64,000 nucleotides of DNA from Streptomyces lichenis (GTDB taxonomy: Bacteria; Actinomycetota; Actinomycetes; Streptomycetales; Streptomycetaceae): the NCBI RefSeq assembly GCF_023218175.1, contig NZ_JALPTH010000026.1, positions 1-64,000 of the forward strand. The letters are read 5' to 3'. Below are positions 23,801-32,864 of the stretch, in pieces. Numbering within the stretch: the first letter of the stretch is position 1; every line of letters starts with the position of its first letter. Below the pieces are notes generated by a model. The model was not told where the DNA came from. It did not search any database and saw only the letters and a list, made by a program, of their open reading frames with translations. The position numbers and the translations under genes are program-made.

Positions 23801-24361
23801 TCAGGCGGCCCCAGCCTCCGTCCGCAACTGCGTGCGGGCCTCCATCAGGGCGAAGCCCAGCAGGTTGAGTCCGCGCCAGCGGGCCGGGTCGAGGGTGCGT
23901 TCGTCGTCCGCGGGCAGGCCTATGCCCCAGATCCGGTCCATCGGGCTCGCCTCGACCAGCACCCGGTCACCGGTGGAGAGGAGATAGGACGCCAGCCCGG
24001 GATCCGCGGCGAACTTGTGCGCGCTGCCCTCGACCACGATCCCGAACCGCTCCCGCGCCCAGGTCTCCTCGTCGAAGCCGCGCACCAGCCGCCCCGCCTT
24101 CTTGGCCAGCGCCGGGCTCGACGCCGCAACGGCCCGCCGTTCGGCCTCCGCGTCGCCGAAGAGGCGGGCCTTTCCGGCCATCATCCAGTGCTCCGCGGTG
24201 GCGTACTCCACCCCGTCGACGGTGAACGGCGAGGGCCACCACTGGCTCAGGCAGCTCGGGCCCAGCCTGCCGTCCGGCCGCGGCCGGTGCCCCCAGAAGG
24301 GCAGGTACCGCACCCGCTCCCCGCCGTCGATCCGGGCCCGCAACTCCTCGATCTTCCCCAT
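23801..24361 (-). CDS. NADAR family protein (YbiA-like)
   Basis: 186-residue NADAR-fold protein, a family that includes N-glycosidases acting on early riboflavin intermediates and on ADP-ribosyl or NAD-derived compounds. Recognised by PFWGHRPRPDGRLGPSCLSQWW, the central VEYATAEHWMMAGKARLFGD, and DRIWGIGLPADDER with LNLLGFALMEAR at the end. No signal peptide. The ATG at 24361 begins MGKIEELRARIDGG. It is divergent from the polyamine operon and convergent with the repeat-bearing spacer. Substrate cannot be told from sequence. Confidence 0.88.
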   Translation of the reverse strand: MGKIEELRARIDGGERVRYLPFWGHRPRPDGRLGPSCLSQWWPSPFTVDGVEYATAEHWMMAGKARLFGDAEAERRAVAASSPALAKKAGRLVRGFDEETWARERFGIVVEGSAHKFAADPGLASYLLSTGDRVLVEASPMDRIWGIGLPADDERTLDPARWRGLNLLGFALMEARTQLRTEAGAA

Positions 24362-24470
24362 GCACGCGAGTCTTCCAGCCGCCACTGACAGTCCGTACGG
24401 TATTTCCCCGGCCACGCGACACATGGTCGACCGAATCCGTCGCGTAACCAAAAGGCAACAACGGAATCAC

Positions 24471-24499
24471 TTGGCTGGTAAGCACCCCTCTGCCAGGAT
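24471..24499 (+). promoter_or_regulatory. Candidate promoter of the polyamine uptake/oxidation operon
   Basis: TTGGCT (24471-24476) and CAGGAT (24494-24499) are spaced by 17 bases in a locally AT-richer region, close to the Streptomyces housekeeping consensus. The decamer ACCGAATCCG at 24430-24439, just upstream, also occurs before the aldehyde dehydrogenase at 17607 and may be a shared operator. Confidence 0.45.
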
Positions 24500-24608
24500 C
24501 GGCACTCAATTCGGGTCGGCGCCACACTGGAGGGAGCCGCCGGAGGGCGCGGCCGACCTACACGAGAGACCCGCACCGGACACACCCGCTGGGACAACGG
24601 AGAACGCC

Positions 24609-26165
24609 ATGGGCAACCGCCAGGAGCCGGACCACCGGCAGGGGCAGGACGACCAGAAGCCGGCCGACCGCTTCCCGGGGCTCGACCGCTTCGCCGCCGG
24701 GGCGAACCACATCGCCGGAAGGCTCAGGCCGGGCAGCTCGGGCCGGGAGTACACGGTGGTCGACCCGGCCACCGGGCAGGAGGTGCTGACCTACGAGCTG
24801 GCGGGCGCCGCCGATGTGGACGCCGCCGTCGCCGCCGCGCGCGAGGCGCTGCCCGGCTGGGCCGGGGCCACCCCCGCCGAGCGCTCCGAGGCCATGCACC
24901 GCTTCGCCGCCGAGCTGGACGCCCGCGCCGAGGAGCTGGCCCGCGCCGAGTCCCTCCAGTGCGGCAAGCCGCTGAAGCTGACCCGCGAGTTCGACGTGCC
25001 CGGCACCATCGACAACACCGCCTTCTTCGCCGGTGCCGCCCGCCACCTCCAGGGCCAGTCGGCCGGCGAGTACAGCGGCGACCACACCTCCTACGTACGG
25101 CGCGAGCCGATCGGGGTGGTCGGCTCCATCGCGCCCTGGAACTACCCGCTCCAGATGGCCGCCTGGAAGGTGCTCCCGGCCATCGCCGCGGGCAACACCA
25201 TCGTGCTCAAGCCCGCCGAGCTGACCCCGCTGACCTCGCTGCTCTTCGCCGAGGCGGCCACCGCGGCCGGCATCCCCGACGGTGTCGTCAACATCGTCAC
25301 CGGCGCCGGCCGGGAGGCGGGCGAGCACCTGGTGTCCCACCCGGACGTGGCGATGACCTCCTTCACCGGCTCCACCGCCGTCGGCAAGCGGGTCGCCGAA
25401 CTGGCCACCGCCACCGTCAAGCGGCTCCATCTGGAGCTCGGCGGCAAGGCGCCGTTCGTGGTCTTCGACGACGCCGACCTGGAGGCCGCCGTCAACGGCG
25501 CGGTCGCCGGCGCCCTGATCAACACCGGCCAGGACTGCACCGCCGCCACCCGCGCCTATGTCCAGCGCCCGCTGTACGAGGCCTTCGTCAGCGGGGTCGC
25601 CGACCTGATGGCCGCCGTCCGGCTCGGTGACCCCTTCGAGGCCGGCACCGACCTCGGCCCGCTGATCAGCCACGCCCAGCGGGACCGGGTGGCCGGCTTC
25701 GTGGACCGGGCCCGCGCCTACGCCACCGTGGTCACCGGCGGGGTCGCCCCGCACAACGCGGGCGCCTACTACCGCCCCACCCTGATCACCGGGGCGGCGC
25801 AGGACAGCGAGATCGTCCAGGCCGAGATCTTCGGCCCGGTCCTGGTGGTGCTGCCCTTCGACTCCGACGAGGAGGGCCTGGCGCTCGCCAACGACACCCC
25901 GTACGGACTGGCCGCCTCCGCCTGGACGCGGGACGTCTATCGGGCCGGCCGGGCCACCCGGGAGATCAAGGCGGGCTGCGTCTGGGTCAACGACCACATC
26001 CCGATCATCAGCGAGATGCCGCACGGCGGGTACAAGGCCTCCGGCTTCGGCAAGGACATGTCCAGCTACTCCTTCGAGGAGTACACGCAGGTCAAGCATG
26101 TGATGTTCGACAACACCGCGGTGGCCCGGAAGGACTGGCACAGGACGGTGTTCGGCGACCGGTGA
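24609..26165 (+). CDS. Aldehyde dehydrogenase, gamma-aminobutyraldehyde type (second copy)
   Basis: 518 residues, paralogous to the dehydrogenase at 17607 but with about 35 extra N-terminal residues that are hydrophilic (Gln, Asp, Lys). Catalytic Cys in INTGQDCTAATR, Glu in HLELGGKAPF, Asn in IAPWNYPLQMA. The C-terminal MPHGGYKASGFGKDMSSYSF matches the PatD/PuuC type. CGGAGA lies about seven bases before the ATG at 24609. It heads the transport/oxidase operon, so the likely substrate is the aldehyde produced by the FAD oxidase encoded at the operon's end. The extra N-terminus may reflect a later true start, though none has a better ribosome binding site. Confidence 0.9.
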   Translation: MGNRQEPDHRQGQDDQKPADRFPGLDRFAAGANHIAGRLRPGSSGREYTVVDPATGQEVLTYELAGAADVDAAVAAAREALPGWAGATPAERSEAMHRFAAELDARAEELARAESLQCGKPLKLTREFDVPGTIDNTAFFAGAARHLQGQSAGEYSGDHTSYVRREPIGVVGSIAPWNYPLQMAAWKVLPAIAAGNTIVLKPAELTPLTSLLFAEAATAAGIPDGVVNIVTGAGREAGEHLVSHPDVAMTSFTGSTAVGKRVAELATATVKRLHLELGGKAPFVVFDDADLEAAVNGAVAGALINTGQDCTAATRAYVQRPLYEAFVSGVADLMAAVRLGDPFEAGTDLGPLISHAQRDRVAGFVDRARAYATVVTGGVAPHNAGAYYRPTLITGAAQDSEIVQAEIFGPVLVVLPFDSDEEGLALANDTPYGLAASAWTRDVYRAGRATREIKAGCVWVNDHIPIISEMPHGGYKASGFGKDMSSYSFEEYTQVKHVMFDNTAVARKDWHRTVFGDR

Positions 26166-26399
26166 TCCGGGTCGGGTGATGAGCCGCCGGCGGCGCGGCT
26201 TTGCGGATCGGATACCGGAAGGCTCTGGACCGGACGGCCGCCGCCCGTGTCAACTGGTGGCCCGCAGGGCGGACGGCGCGGTCCGCGGAGCGGACACCCC
26301 GGCCGCCGCCCCCAGGTCCCCGGTCCCGGCGCGGCACCCGCCACCCCTCCCCGTATCCCGACCGCCCCCGTATCCCGACCGCACCGAAAGGCGCAGCGC

Positions 26400-27647
26400 A
26401 TGGAGCAGTACCAGCCCGAGAGCCTGTCCGCGGCCCAGGCGGCCGCCATGCGGCGCAGCCTGACCAGCGGCCGGGGCGCCCTCACCCGGCGCTCGCTGCT
26501 GCGGGCGGGCGGCTACGGGGCGCTCGCCGCGGGCTCGCTGGCCGCCCTGAGCGGCTGCGGCATCCCGCCGGCCAAGCGGGAGGGCGGCGGGCCGGCGTCC
26601 ACCGACCACTCGGCCCAGGAGAAGCGGCTCACCTTCTCCAACTGGACCCAGTACATCGACGTCAGCGACGACGAGAAGAGCCGGCCCAGCCTGCAGGAGT
26701 TCACCCGGCGCACCGGGATCTCGGTCAAGTACACCGAGGACATCAACGACAACGTCGAGTTCTTCGGCAAGATCCAGCCCCAGCTGGCCGCCGGGCAGGA
26801 CACCGGGCGGGACCTGGTCTGCGTCACCGACTGGCTGGCCGCCCGGATGATCCGGCTCGGCTGGGCGCAGCGGCTGGACTCCGCCCACCTGCCGAACGCC
26901 TACGCCAACCTCTCCGCCCAGTTCCGCCGCCCCGACTGGGACCCGGGCCGCGCCTACTCGTACCCCTGGACCGGTATCTCCACGGTCATCGCCTACAACG
27001 TGAAGGCCACCGGCGGGCGGAAGGTGGACTCGGTCACCCAGCTGCTGGACGACCCCAGGCTGAAGGGGAAGGTGTCCTTCCTCTCCGAGATGCGGGACTC
27101 CATCGGGATGACCCTGCTGGACCTCGGCAAGGACCCGGGGACGTTCTCCGACGCCGACTTCGACGCGGCCGCCGGGCGGCTGCAGAAGGCGGTGGACACC
27201 TCGCAGATCCGCCGCTTCACCGGCAACGACTACACCGCCGACCTCTCCAAGGGCGATATCGCGGCCTGTCTGGCCTGGGCCGGGGACGTCATCCAGCTCC
27301 AGGCCGACAACCCCGACATCCGCTTCGCCATCCCCTCGGCCGGCTACATCACCTCCAGCGACAACCTGCTGGTCCCGGCCGAGGCGCGGCACAAGACCAA
27401 CGCCGAGAAGCTGATCGACTACTACTACGAGCTGCCCAACGCGGCCCGGCTCGCCGCGTACATCAACTACGTCTGCCCGGTCGAGGGCGTGCGCGGCGAG
27501 CTCGCCAAGATCGACCCCGAGCTGGCGGGCAACACCCTGATCCTCCCCGACAAGGCGATGGCGGCGAAGTCGCACGCCTTCCGCTCGCTGACCTCCGACG
27601 AGGAGACGGCGTACGAGGAGAGGTTCGGCAAGCTCATCGGTGCTTGA
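26400..27647 (+). CDS. Polyamine ABC transporter substrate-binding protein (TAT lipoprotein)
   Basis: PotD-like spermidine/putrescine capture protein, 415 residues. It has an unusually long N-region, then a twin-arginine signal TRRSLLRAGGYG (about 35-46) and lipobox LSGC, so it is exported folded and lipidated. The mature part has NWTQYIDVSD, VKYTEDINDNVEFFGK, YSYPWTGISTVIAYNVKA and LAWAGDVIQLQADNPDI, all typical of PotD/PotF folds. AAAGG lies eight bases before the ATG. The four following genes complete the importer and an amine oxidase, which together make polyamine the probable ligand. Which polyamine is bound cannot be read from sequence. Confidence 0.9.
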   Translation: MEQYQPESLSAAQAAAMRRSLTSGRGALTRRSLLRAGGYGALAAGSLAALSGCGIPPAKREGGGPASTDHSAQEKRLTFSNWTQYIDVSDDEKSRPSLQEFTRRTGISVKYTEDINDNVEFFGKIQPQLAAGQDTGRDLVCVTDWLAARMIRLGWAQRLDSAHLPNAYANLSAQFRRPDWDPGRAYSYPWTGISTVIAYNVKATGGRKVDSVTQLLDDPRLKGKVSFLSEMRDSIGMTLLDLGKDPGTFSDADFDAAAGRLQKAVDTSQIRRFTGNDYTADLSKGDIAACLAWAGDVIQLQADNPDIRFAIPSAGYITSSDNLLVPAEARHKTNAEKLIDYYYELPNAARLAAYINYVCPVEGVRGELAKIDPELAGNTLILPDKAMAAKSHAFRSLTSDEETAYEERFGKLIGA

Positions 27648-27724
27648 GCCCCGGGCCCCCGCTCCTCCGGCCCGTCCCGGCGTACCCGCCCCGCATCCCC
27701 CTCGACACCCTGGGACCGCAATCC

Positions 27725-28882
27725 ATGACGACTGACACCAAGAGCACCGGCGGCGACGTCCGTCTGACCGGGATCAGCAAGACCTACGGCTCGTTCACCG
27801 CCGTGCACCCGCTGGAGCTGACCATTCCGCAGGGCTCGTTCTTCGCCCTGCTCGGCGCCTCCGGCTGTGGCAAGACCACCACCCTGCGGATGATCGCCGG
27901 GCTGGAGGACCCCACCACCGGCACCGTGCACCTCGGCGAGCGGGACGTCACCGACCTGCCGCCGTACAAGCGGCCGGTGAACACCGTCTTCCAGTCGTAC
28001 GCGCTCTTCCCGCACCTGAGCATCTACGAGAACGTCGCCTTCGGGCTGCGCCGCCGGGGCGTCAAGTCGGTGAAGAAGCAGGTCGGGGACATGCTGGAGC
28101 TGGTGCAGCTGGGCGACCGGGCCCAGCAGCGCCCGCACCAGCTCTCCGGCGGCCAGCAGCAGCGGGTCGCGGTCGCCCGCGCCCTGATCAACCACCCCCA
28201 GGTGCTGCTGCTGGACGAGCCGCTGGGCGCCCTGGACCTCAAGCTGCGCCGCCAGATGCAGCTGGAGCTCAAGCGCATCCAGACCGAGGTGGGGATCACC
28301 TTCGTGCACGTCACCCACGACCAGGAGGAGGCCATGACCATGGCCGACCAGGTCGCGGTGATGAACGGCGGCCGGGTCGAGCAGCTGGGCGCGCCCGCCG
28401 ACCTCTACGAGAACCCGCAGACCACCTTCGTCGCCAACTTCCTCGGCACGTCGAATCTGATTCCCGCCGAGATCGTGGAGGGCGCCTCGGAGGACCTGGT
28501 GGTGAGCGCCGGTGGCGGGAAGCTGCGGCTGCCGGCCGGGCGATGTCAGGCGTCCACCGCCGCCGGCGGCCGGCTGCTGGTCGGCGTCCGCCCCGAGAAG
28601 ATCAGCCTGGTGCACGCCGACGACGCCGGGACGATCCCGGACGGCCGCAACCGGCTCACCGGCACCATCACCGCCTCCAGCTTCATCGGGGTCTCCACCC
28701 AGTACGTGGTGGACGGCCCGGCCGGCAGCGGGCTCCAGGTGTACGAGCAGAACGTCGAGCGCGACTCCCGGCTCGCCCCCGGCGCCGAGGTCGTCCTGCA
28801 CTGGAACCCCGCGCACACCTTCGGCCTCGGTGCCGACCAGGCCATCGACGCGGGCACCCAGAAGGTGGAGGACGCCGCATGA
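27725..28882 (+). CDS. potA: Polyamine ABC transporter ATP-binding protein
   Basis: 385-residue ATPase of the PotA type. Walker A GASGCGKTT, Q-loop FQSYALFPHLS, signature LSGGQQQR, Walker B LLLDEPLGALDLK and switch VTHDQEEAMTMAD are intact. A C-terminal TOBE domain (about 285-375) contains LLVGVRPEKISLV and the SSFIGVSTQYVV segment. The start ATG at 27725 lies 77 bases after the binding-protein gene. Its stop overlaps the ATG of the first permease gene (ATGA). It should sit on the inner membrane face and power uptake. Confidence 0.92.
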   Translation: MTTDTKSTGGDVRLTGISKTYGSFTAVHPLELTIPQGSFFALLGASGCGKTTTLRMIAGLEDPTTGTVHLGERDVTDLPPYKRPVNTVFQSYALFPHLSIYENVAFGLRRRGVKSVKKQVGDMLELVQLGDRAQQRPHQLSGGQQQRVAVARALINHPQVLLLDEPLGALDLKLRRQMQLELKRIQTEVGITFVHVTHDQEEAMTMADQVAVMNGGRVEQLGAPADLYENPQTTFVANFLGTSNLIPAEIVEGASEDLVVSAGGGKLRLPAGRCQASTAAGGRLLVGVRPEKISLVHADDAGTIPDGRNRLTGTITASSFIGVSTQYVVDGPAGSGLQVYEQNVERDSRLAPGAEVVLHWNPAHTFGLGADQAIDAGTQKVEDAA

Positions 28883-29820
28883 CCGGCACCACCACCGAGG
28901 CGGCCCCGCCGCCGCTGACCACCGCCCCGGCCGCCGGCGAGGTGCGCAAGCCGCCGACCCGCCGCCGGCTGGTCCCGTACTGGCTGCTGCTGCCCGGCAT
29001 CCTCTGGCTGCTGGTCTTCTTCGCGCTGCCGCTGGTGTACCAGGCCTCCACCTCGGTGCAGACCGGCTCGCTGGAGAAGGGCTTCCAGGTCACCTGGCAC
29101 TTCGCCACCTACTGGGACGCGCTGGCCGAGTACTACCCGCAGTACGTGCGCTCGCTGCTGTACGCCGGCACCGCGACCGTGCTCTGCCTGCTGCTCGGCT
29201 ACCCGCTGGCGTATCTGATCGCCTTCAAGGCCGGGCGCTGGCGCAATCTCATCCTGGTGCTGGTCATCGCCCCGTTCTTCACCAGCTTCCTGATCCGCAC
29301 GCTGGCCTGGAAGACCATCCTGGCCGACGGCGGCGCGGTGGTCGGCGCGCTGGACGCGCTGCACGTCCTGGACGTCACCAACTGGCTCGGCTGGACCCAG
29401 GGCGACCGGGTGCTGGCCACCCCGATGGCGGTGGTCTGCGGCCTCACGTACAACTTCCTGCCGTTCATGATCCTGCCGCTGTACACCTCGCTGGAGCGGA
29501 TCGACGGCCGGCTGCACGAGGCCGCCCGCGACCTCTACGCCTCCCCGGCCACCACCTTCCGCAAGGTGACCTTCCCGCTCTCCATGCCGGGCGTGGTCTC
29601 CGGGACCCTGCTCACCTTCATCCCGGCCAGCGGCGACTACGTCAACGCCGAGCTGCTGGGCTCCACCGACACCAAGATGGTCGGCAACGTCATCCAGTCG
29701 CAGTTCCTCCGAGTGCTCGACTACCCGACGGCGGCCGCGCTGTCGTTCATCCTCATGGCCGTGGTGCTCATCATGGTCACCGTCTACATCCGGCGGGCCG
29801 GAACGGAGGACCTGGTCTGA
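28879..29820 (+). CDS. potB: Polyamine ABC transporter permease 1
   Basis: 313-residue PotB-like membrane subunit with about six transmembrane helices after a Pro/Thr-rich cytoplasmic N-terminus of 30 residues. The EAA docking loop is LHEAARDLYASPATTFRKV. FMILPLYTSLERID before it and PASGDYVNAELLG after it are typical of the PotB/YdcU group. The ATG overlaps the ATPase stop by 4 bases and the stop shares its A with the next ATG, so all three subunits are translationally coupled. Confidence 0.92.
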   Translation: MTGTTTEAAPPPLTTAPAAGEVRKPPTRRRLVPYWLLLPGILWLLVFFALPLVYQASTSVQTGSLEKGFQVTWHFATYWDALAEYYPQYVRSLLYAGTATVLCLLLGYPLAYLIAFKAGRWRNLILVLVIAPFFTSFLIRTLAWKTILADGGAVVGALDALHVLDVTNWLGWTQGDRVLATPMAVVCGLTYNFLPFMILPLYTSLERIDGRLHEAARDLYASPATTFRKVTFPLSMPGVVSGTLLTFIPASGDYVNAELLGSTDTKMVGNVIQSQFLRVLDYPTAAALSFILMAVVLIMVTVYIRRAGTEDLV

Positions 29821-30623
29821 TGGTGCTGCTGCGCTGGATCCGCCGCCGGCTGGTCGTCTTCGCCGGCCTGCTGACGCTCGCCTACCTGATCCTGCCGAAC
29901 GTCATCGTGATGGTGTTCTCCTTCAACGACCCGGCGGGCCGCTTCAACTACGCCTGGCGGGAGTTCTCCACCGCCGCCTGGCGCGACCCCTGCGGGGTGG
30001 CCGACATGTGCGGCTCGCTCTCGCTGTCGCTCCAGATCGCCACCTGGGCCACGATCGGCGCCACCGTGCTGGGCACGATGATCGCCTTCGCGCTGGTCCG
30101 CTACCGCTTCCGGGCGCGCGGCGCGATCAACTCGCTGATCTTCCTGCCGATGGCGATGCCCGAGGTGGTGATGGCCGCCTCGCTGCTGACGCTGTTCCTG
30201 AACCTCGGCGCGCAGCTGGGCTTCTGGACGGTGCTGATCGCCCACATCATGTTCTGCCTGTCCTTCGTGGTCACCGCCGTCAAGGCCCGGGTGATGTCGA
30301 TGGACCCGCGGCTTGAGGAGGCCGCCCGGGACCTGTACGCGGGGCCGGTGCAGACCTTCCTGAGGGTCACCCTGCCGATCGCCGCCCCCGGTATCGCGGC
30401 CGGCGCGCTGCTCGCCTTCGCGCTGTCGTTCGACGACTTCATCATCACCAACTTCAACGCGGGCTCCACCGTGACCTTCCCCATGTTCGTCTGGGGCTCG
30501 GCGCAGCGCGGCACGCCCGTCCAGATCAACGTCATCGGCACGGCGATGTTCGCCATCGCGGTGCTGGTGGTCGTGGTGGGCCAGCTGCTGGCCCGCAGGC
30601 GCAACCGCGCCGCACAACCCTGA
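29820..30623 (+). CDS. potC: Polyamine ABC transporter permease 2
   Basis: 267-residue PotC-like subunit, partner of the permease encoded upstream. About six transmembrane helices, a long first external loop (FSFNDPAGRFNYAWREFST), the EAA loop LEEAARDLYAGPVQTFLRV and the conserved LSFDDFIITNFNAGST. The ATG overlaps the preceding stop by one base. The amine oxidase gene begins 25 bases later. Confidence 0.92.
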   Translation: MVLLRWIRRRLVVFAGLLTLAYLILPNVIVMVFSFNDPAGRFNYAWREFSTAAWRDPCGVADMCGSLSLSLQIATWATIGATVLGTMIAFALVRYRFRARGAINSLIFLPMAMPEVVMAASLLTLFLNLGAQLGFWTVLIAHIMFCLSFVVTAVKARVMSMDPRLEEAARDLYAGPVQTFLRVTLPIAAPGIAAGALLAFALSFDDFIITNFNAGSTVTFPMFVWGSAQRGTPVQINVIGTAMFAIAVLVVVVGQLLARRRNRAAQP

Positions 30624-30648
30624 ACCACCCCTGAGGGAGTTGGAAGCC

Positions 30649-32067
30649 ATGGCCCCCGTCGCCATGCGAACCGCTGCACGATCGCTCTCGGACGCCCAGC
30701 CCGTCCCCTACTGGCTGGAAGACCCCGGCAAGCCCGGCGCCCTGCCCGCCCTCACCGGCACCGAGACCTGCGACCTGCTGGTCGTCGGCGGCGGCTACAG
30801 CGGGCTGTGGACCGCGCTGATCGCCAAGGAGCGCGACCCCGGCCGGGACGTGGTGCTCATCGAGGGCCGGGAGGCGGGCTGGGCCGCCTCCGGGCGCAAC
30901 GGCGGCTTCTGCGCCGCCTCCCTCACCCACGGTCTGGGCAACGGACTGGCCCGCTGGCCGGAGGAGCTGGCCACCCTGGAGCGGCTCGGCGAGGCCAACC
31001 TCGACGGTATCGAGGCCGCGGTACGGGGCTACGGCATCGACTGCGCCTTCGAGCGCACCGGCGAGATCGACGTGGCCACCGAGCCGCACCAGGTGGACGA
31101 GCTGGCCGAGATGTACGCGGAGGCCGAGCGGCTCGGCCTGGCCGACGGCCTCCAGCTGCTGGACCGGGAGGCGGTACGGGCCGAGGTCGACTCGCCCACC
31201 TTCCTCGGCGGACTCTGGGACCGGCGCGGAGTCGCCATGCTCAACCCCGCCAAGCTCGCCTGGGGCCTGAAGGAGGCCTGCCTCGGCCTCGGGGTGCGGA
31301 TTTACGAGAACACCCGCGGCCACGAGCTGGCGCGGGCCGGCTCCGGGATGGCGGTGCGCACCGACTACGGCCGGGTGCTGGCCCGGAAGGTCGCGCTCGG
31401 CACCAACGTCTTCCCCTCGCTGGTCAAGCGGCTGCGCCACTACACGGTCCCGGTCTACGACTACGCGCTGATGACCGAGCCGCTGAGCGAGGAGCAGCTG
31501 GCCTCGATCGGCTGGCGCAACCGGCAGGGCCTCGGCGACAGCGCCAACCAGTTCCACTACTTCCGGCTGTCGGAGGACAACCGGATCCTGTGGGGCGGCT
31601 ATGACGCGATCTACCCGTTCGGCGGGAGGGTCAGCGCCGAGCGCGACCAGCGCCCGGAGACCTACCTCACCCTGGCCGAGCACTTCTTCACCTGCTTCCC
31701 GCAGCTGGAGGGGGTGCGCTTCAGCCACGCCTGGGGCGGCGCCATCGACACCTGCTCGCGCTTCTCGGCGTTCTTCGGCACGGCGCACGAGGGCCGGGTC
31801 GCCTACGCGCAGGGGTACACCGGGCTCGGCGTCGGGGCGACCCGGTTCGGCGCGGACGTGATGCTGGACCTGCTGGCGGGGGAGCGGACCGAGCGCACCG
31901 AGCTGGAGATGGTCCGCTCCAAGCCGCTGCCCTTCCCGCCGGAGCCGATCGCCTGGGCGGGCATCGGCCTCACCAAGTGGTCCCTGGCCCGCGCCGACGC
32001 CAACGGCGGGCGGCGCAACCTGTGGCTGAAGACCATGGACCGGCTGGGCCTCGGCTTCGACAGCTGA
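30649..32067 (+). CDS. puuB: FAD-dependent amine oxidase, gamma-glutamylputrescine oxidase-like
   Basis: 472-residue DAO-family flavoprotein. The dinucleotide-binding motif CDLLVVGGGYSGLWTALIAK is followed by the covalent-flavin-type segment GREAGWAASGRNGGFCAAS, then WGGYDAIYPFG, and the C-terminal FAD contact AYAQGYTGLGVGATRFGAD. This order fits PuuB, which oxidises gamma-glutamylated putrescine to the aldehyde with release of ammonia and H2O2. The next step would be carried out by the aldehyde dehydrogenase that heads the operon. ATG 30649 is nine bases after GAGGGAG; a TTG at 30640 is in frame but too close to that site. A strong terminator follows. Confidence 0.88.
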   Translation: MAPVAMRTAARSLSDAQPVPYWLEDPGKPGALPALTGTETCDLLVVGGGYSGLWTALIAKERDPGRDVVLIEGREAGWAASGRNGGFCAASLTHGLGNGLARWPEELATLERLGEANLDGIEAAVRGYGIDCAFERTGEIDVATEPHQVDELAEMYAEAERLGLADGLQLLDREAVRAEVDSPTFLGGLWDRRGVAMLNPAKLAWGLKEACLGLGVRIYENTRGHELARAGSGMAVRTDYGRVLARKVALGTNVFPSLVKRLRHYTVPVYDYALMTEPLSEEQLASIGWRNRQGLGDSANQFHYFRLSEDNRILWGGYDAIYPFGGRVSAERDQRPETYLTLAEHFFTCFPQLEGVRFSHAWGGAIDTCSRFSAFFGTAHEGRVAYAQGYTGLGVGATRFGADVMLDLLAGERTERTELEMVRSKPLPFPPEPIAWAGIGLTKWSLARADANGGRRNLWLKTMDRLGLGFDS

Positions 32068-32083
32068 GAGCTCTCGCCGGTGC

Positions 32084-32110
32084 GGGGGCGTTCATCGTAT
32101 GAGCGCCCCC
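32084..32110 (+). terminator. Terminator of the polyamine operon
   Basis: GGGGGCGTTCAT (32084-32095) pairs with ATGAGCGCCCCC (32099-32110): 12 pairs including one G-T wobble and a 3-base loop, 16 bases after the oxidase stop. Confidence 0.75.
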
Positions 32111-32253
32111 AGTGCGCCCCCGTAAGCCTCCTTCACCACCGAAGATCCGGTGAAGCCGCGTCATCATCCCCACGGGTTGTCGTCCGATCGTGTGAGCGCA
32201 CCGCCGGTATGGGGTGGTGCGGACACACGGGGAACGCGGGAGGCGTGCGGACG

Positions 32254-32733
32254 ATGAGCGGTACGCGGGGACGGGACCACGGGGAAGCGGCGGCGGAGGC
32301 GGTACGGGCCGCGGTCGAATGGCTGGCGGCGGCCGCGCCCGACCCCGGCGCCTGCCGCTGGGAGTGGGAGCGCGGCCCGCTGGGCGTGGTGCTGCTGCCG
32401 GCCGGGCGCCGCTGGGACGTGCTGATCGCCCCGGGCGACCTGGGGTACGCCACCCTGGACGTGCTCTCCCGGCTGGCCGCCCGGCCCGGTCCGGTGCTGG
32501 CCGGCGCCGGTCAGGGGCGGCTCGGCTTCTTCGTCCCACCCGGCACGGCGGCCCGCTGGTTCGGCACCGGGATACGGGCGGCCGGCCCGGGCGCCTGGAT
32601 CGCCGCGCCCCACCCCGCCCGTACCCCCGCCGGGTCCCGCTGGCTGGTCCTCCCGGACGGCCGGGGCACCCTCACCGAACCGGCGGTGCTGGAACTGGCC
32701 CTGCACGAGGCGGCGGCCCGGCTGGCGGGGTGA
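32254..32733 (+). CDS. Hypothetical protein, possibly prim-pol N-terminal-like
   Basis: 159 residues, cytoplasmic, no membrane segment. It pairs an Ala/Arg-rich first helix (EAAAEAVRAAVEWLAAAA) with a compact beta-rich body: GPLGVVLLPAGRRWDVLIAP, GRLGFFVPPGTAARWFGTG and SRWLVLPDGRGTLTEP. Several small Streptomyces proteins annotated as bifunctional primase/polymerase N-terminal domains have a similar WDVL...FFVPPGTA...WLVPP layout, but the catalytic acidic residues are not evident. I therefore leave the function open. The ATG at 32254 is preceded by GGGAGG about ten bases away. Confidence 0.65.
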   Translation: MSGTRGRDHGEAAAEAVRAAVEWLAAAAPDPGACRWEWERGPLGVVLLPAGRRWDVLIAPGDLGYATLDVLSRLAARPGPVLAGAGQGRLGFFVPPGTAARWFGTGIRAAGPGAWIAAPHPARTPAGSRWLVLPDGRGTLTEPAVLELALHEAAARLAG

Positions 32734-32792
32734 GGCGGGGGCGCCTCGCGGAGCCAGGCGGGGGCGGATGAGATTCGGGGGCGTCCGGGCCA

Positions 32793-32822
32793 TTGACAAG
32801 TGCATTGGTCTGGACCAACTCT
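32793..32822 (+). promoter_or_regulatory. Chitinase promoter with DasR-type (dre) operator
   Basis: TTGACA at 32793-32798 is a perfect -35. Directly after it lies ATTGGTCTGGACCAAC (32804-32819), with the arms TTGGTC and GACCAA as inverted repeats. This closely matches the dre consensus ACTGGTCTAGACCAGT bound by the GntR regulator DasR and the repeats known from Streptomyces chitinase promoters. The operator fills the -35/-10 spacer, so a bound repressor would block RNA polymerase. The -10 (near 32817-32822) is weak. Confidence 0.8.
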
Positions 32823-32864
32823 GTGCGGTGCCGCACCCCAACTCCCCCCATCCCGGAGGCAGTC

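Noticed and set aside
22733..24388. Rightward open frame of 551 codons spanning the repeat-bearing spacer
   Set aside because: It continues through two genes in the wrong frame or strand and through non-coding repeats whose indels would break a conserved frame.
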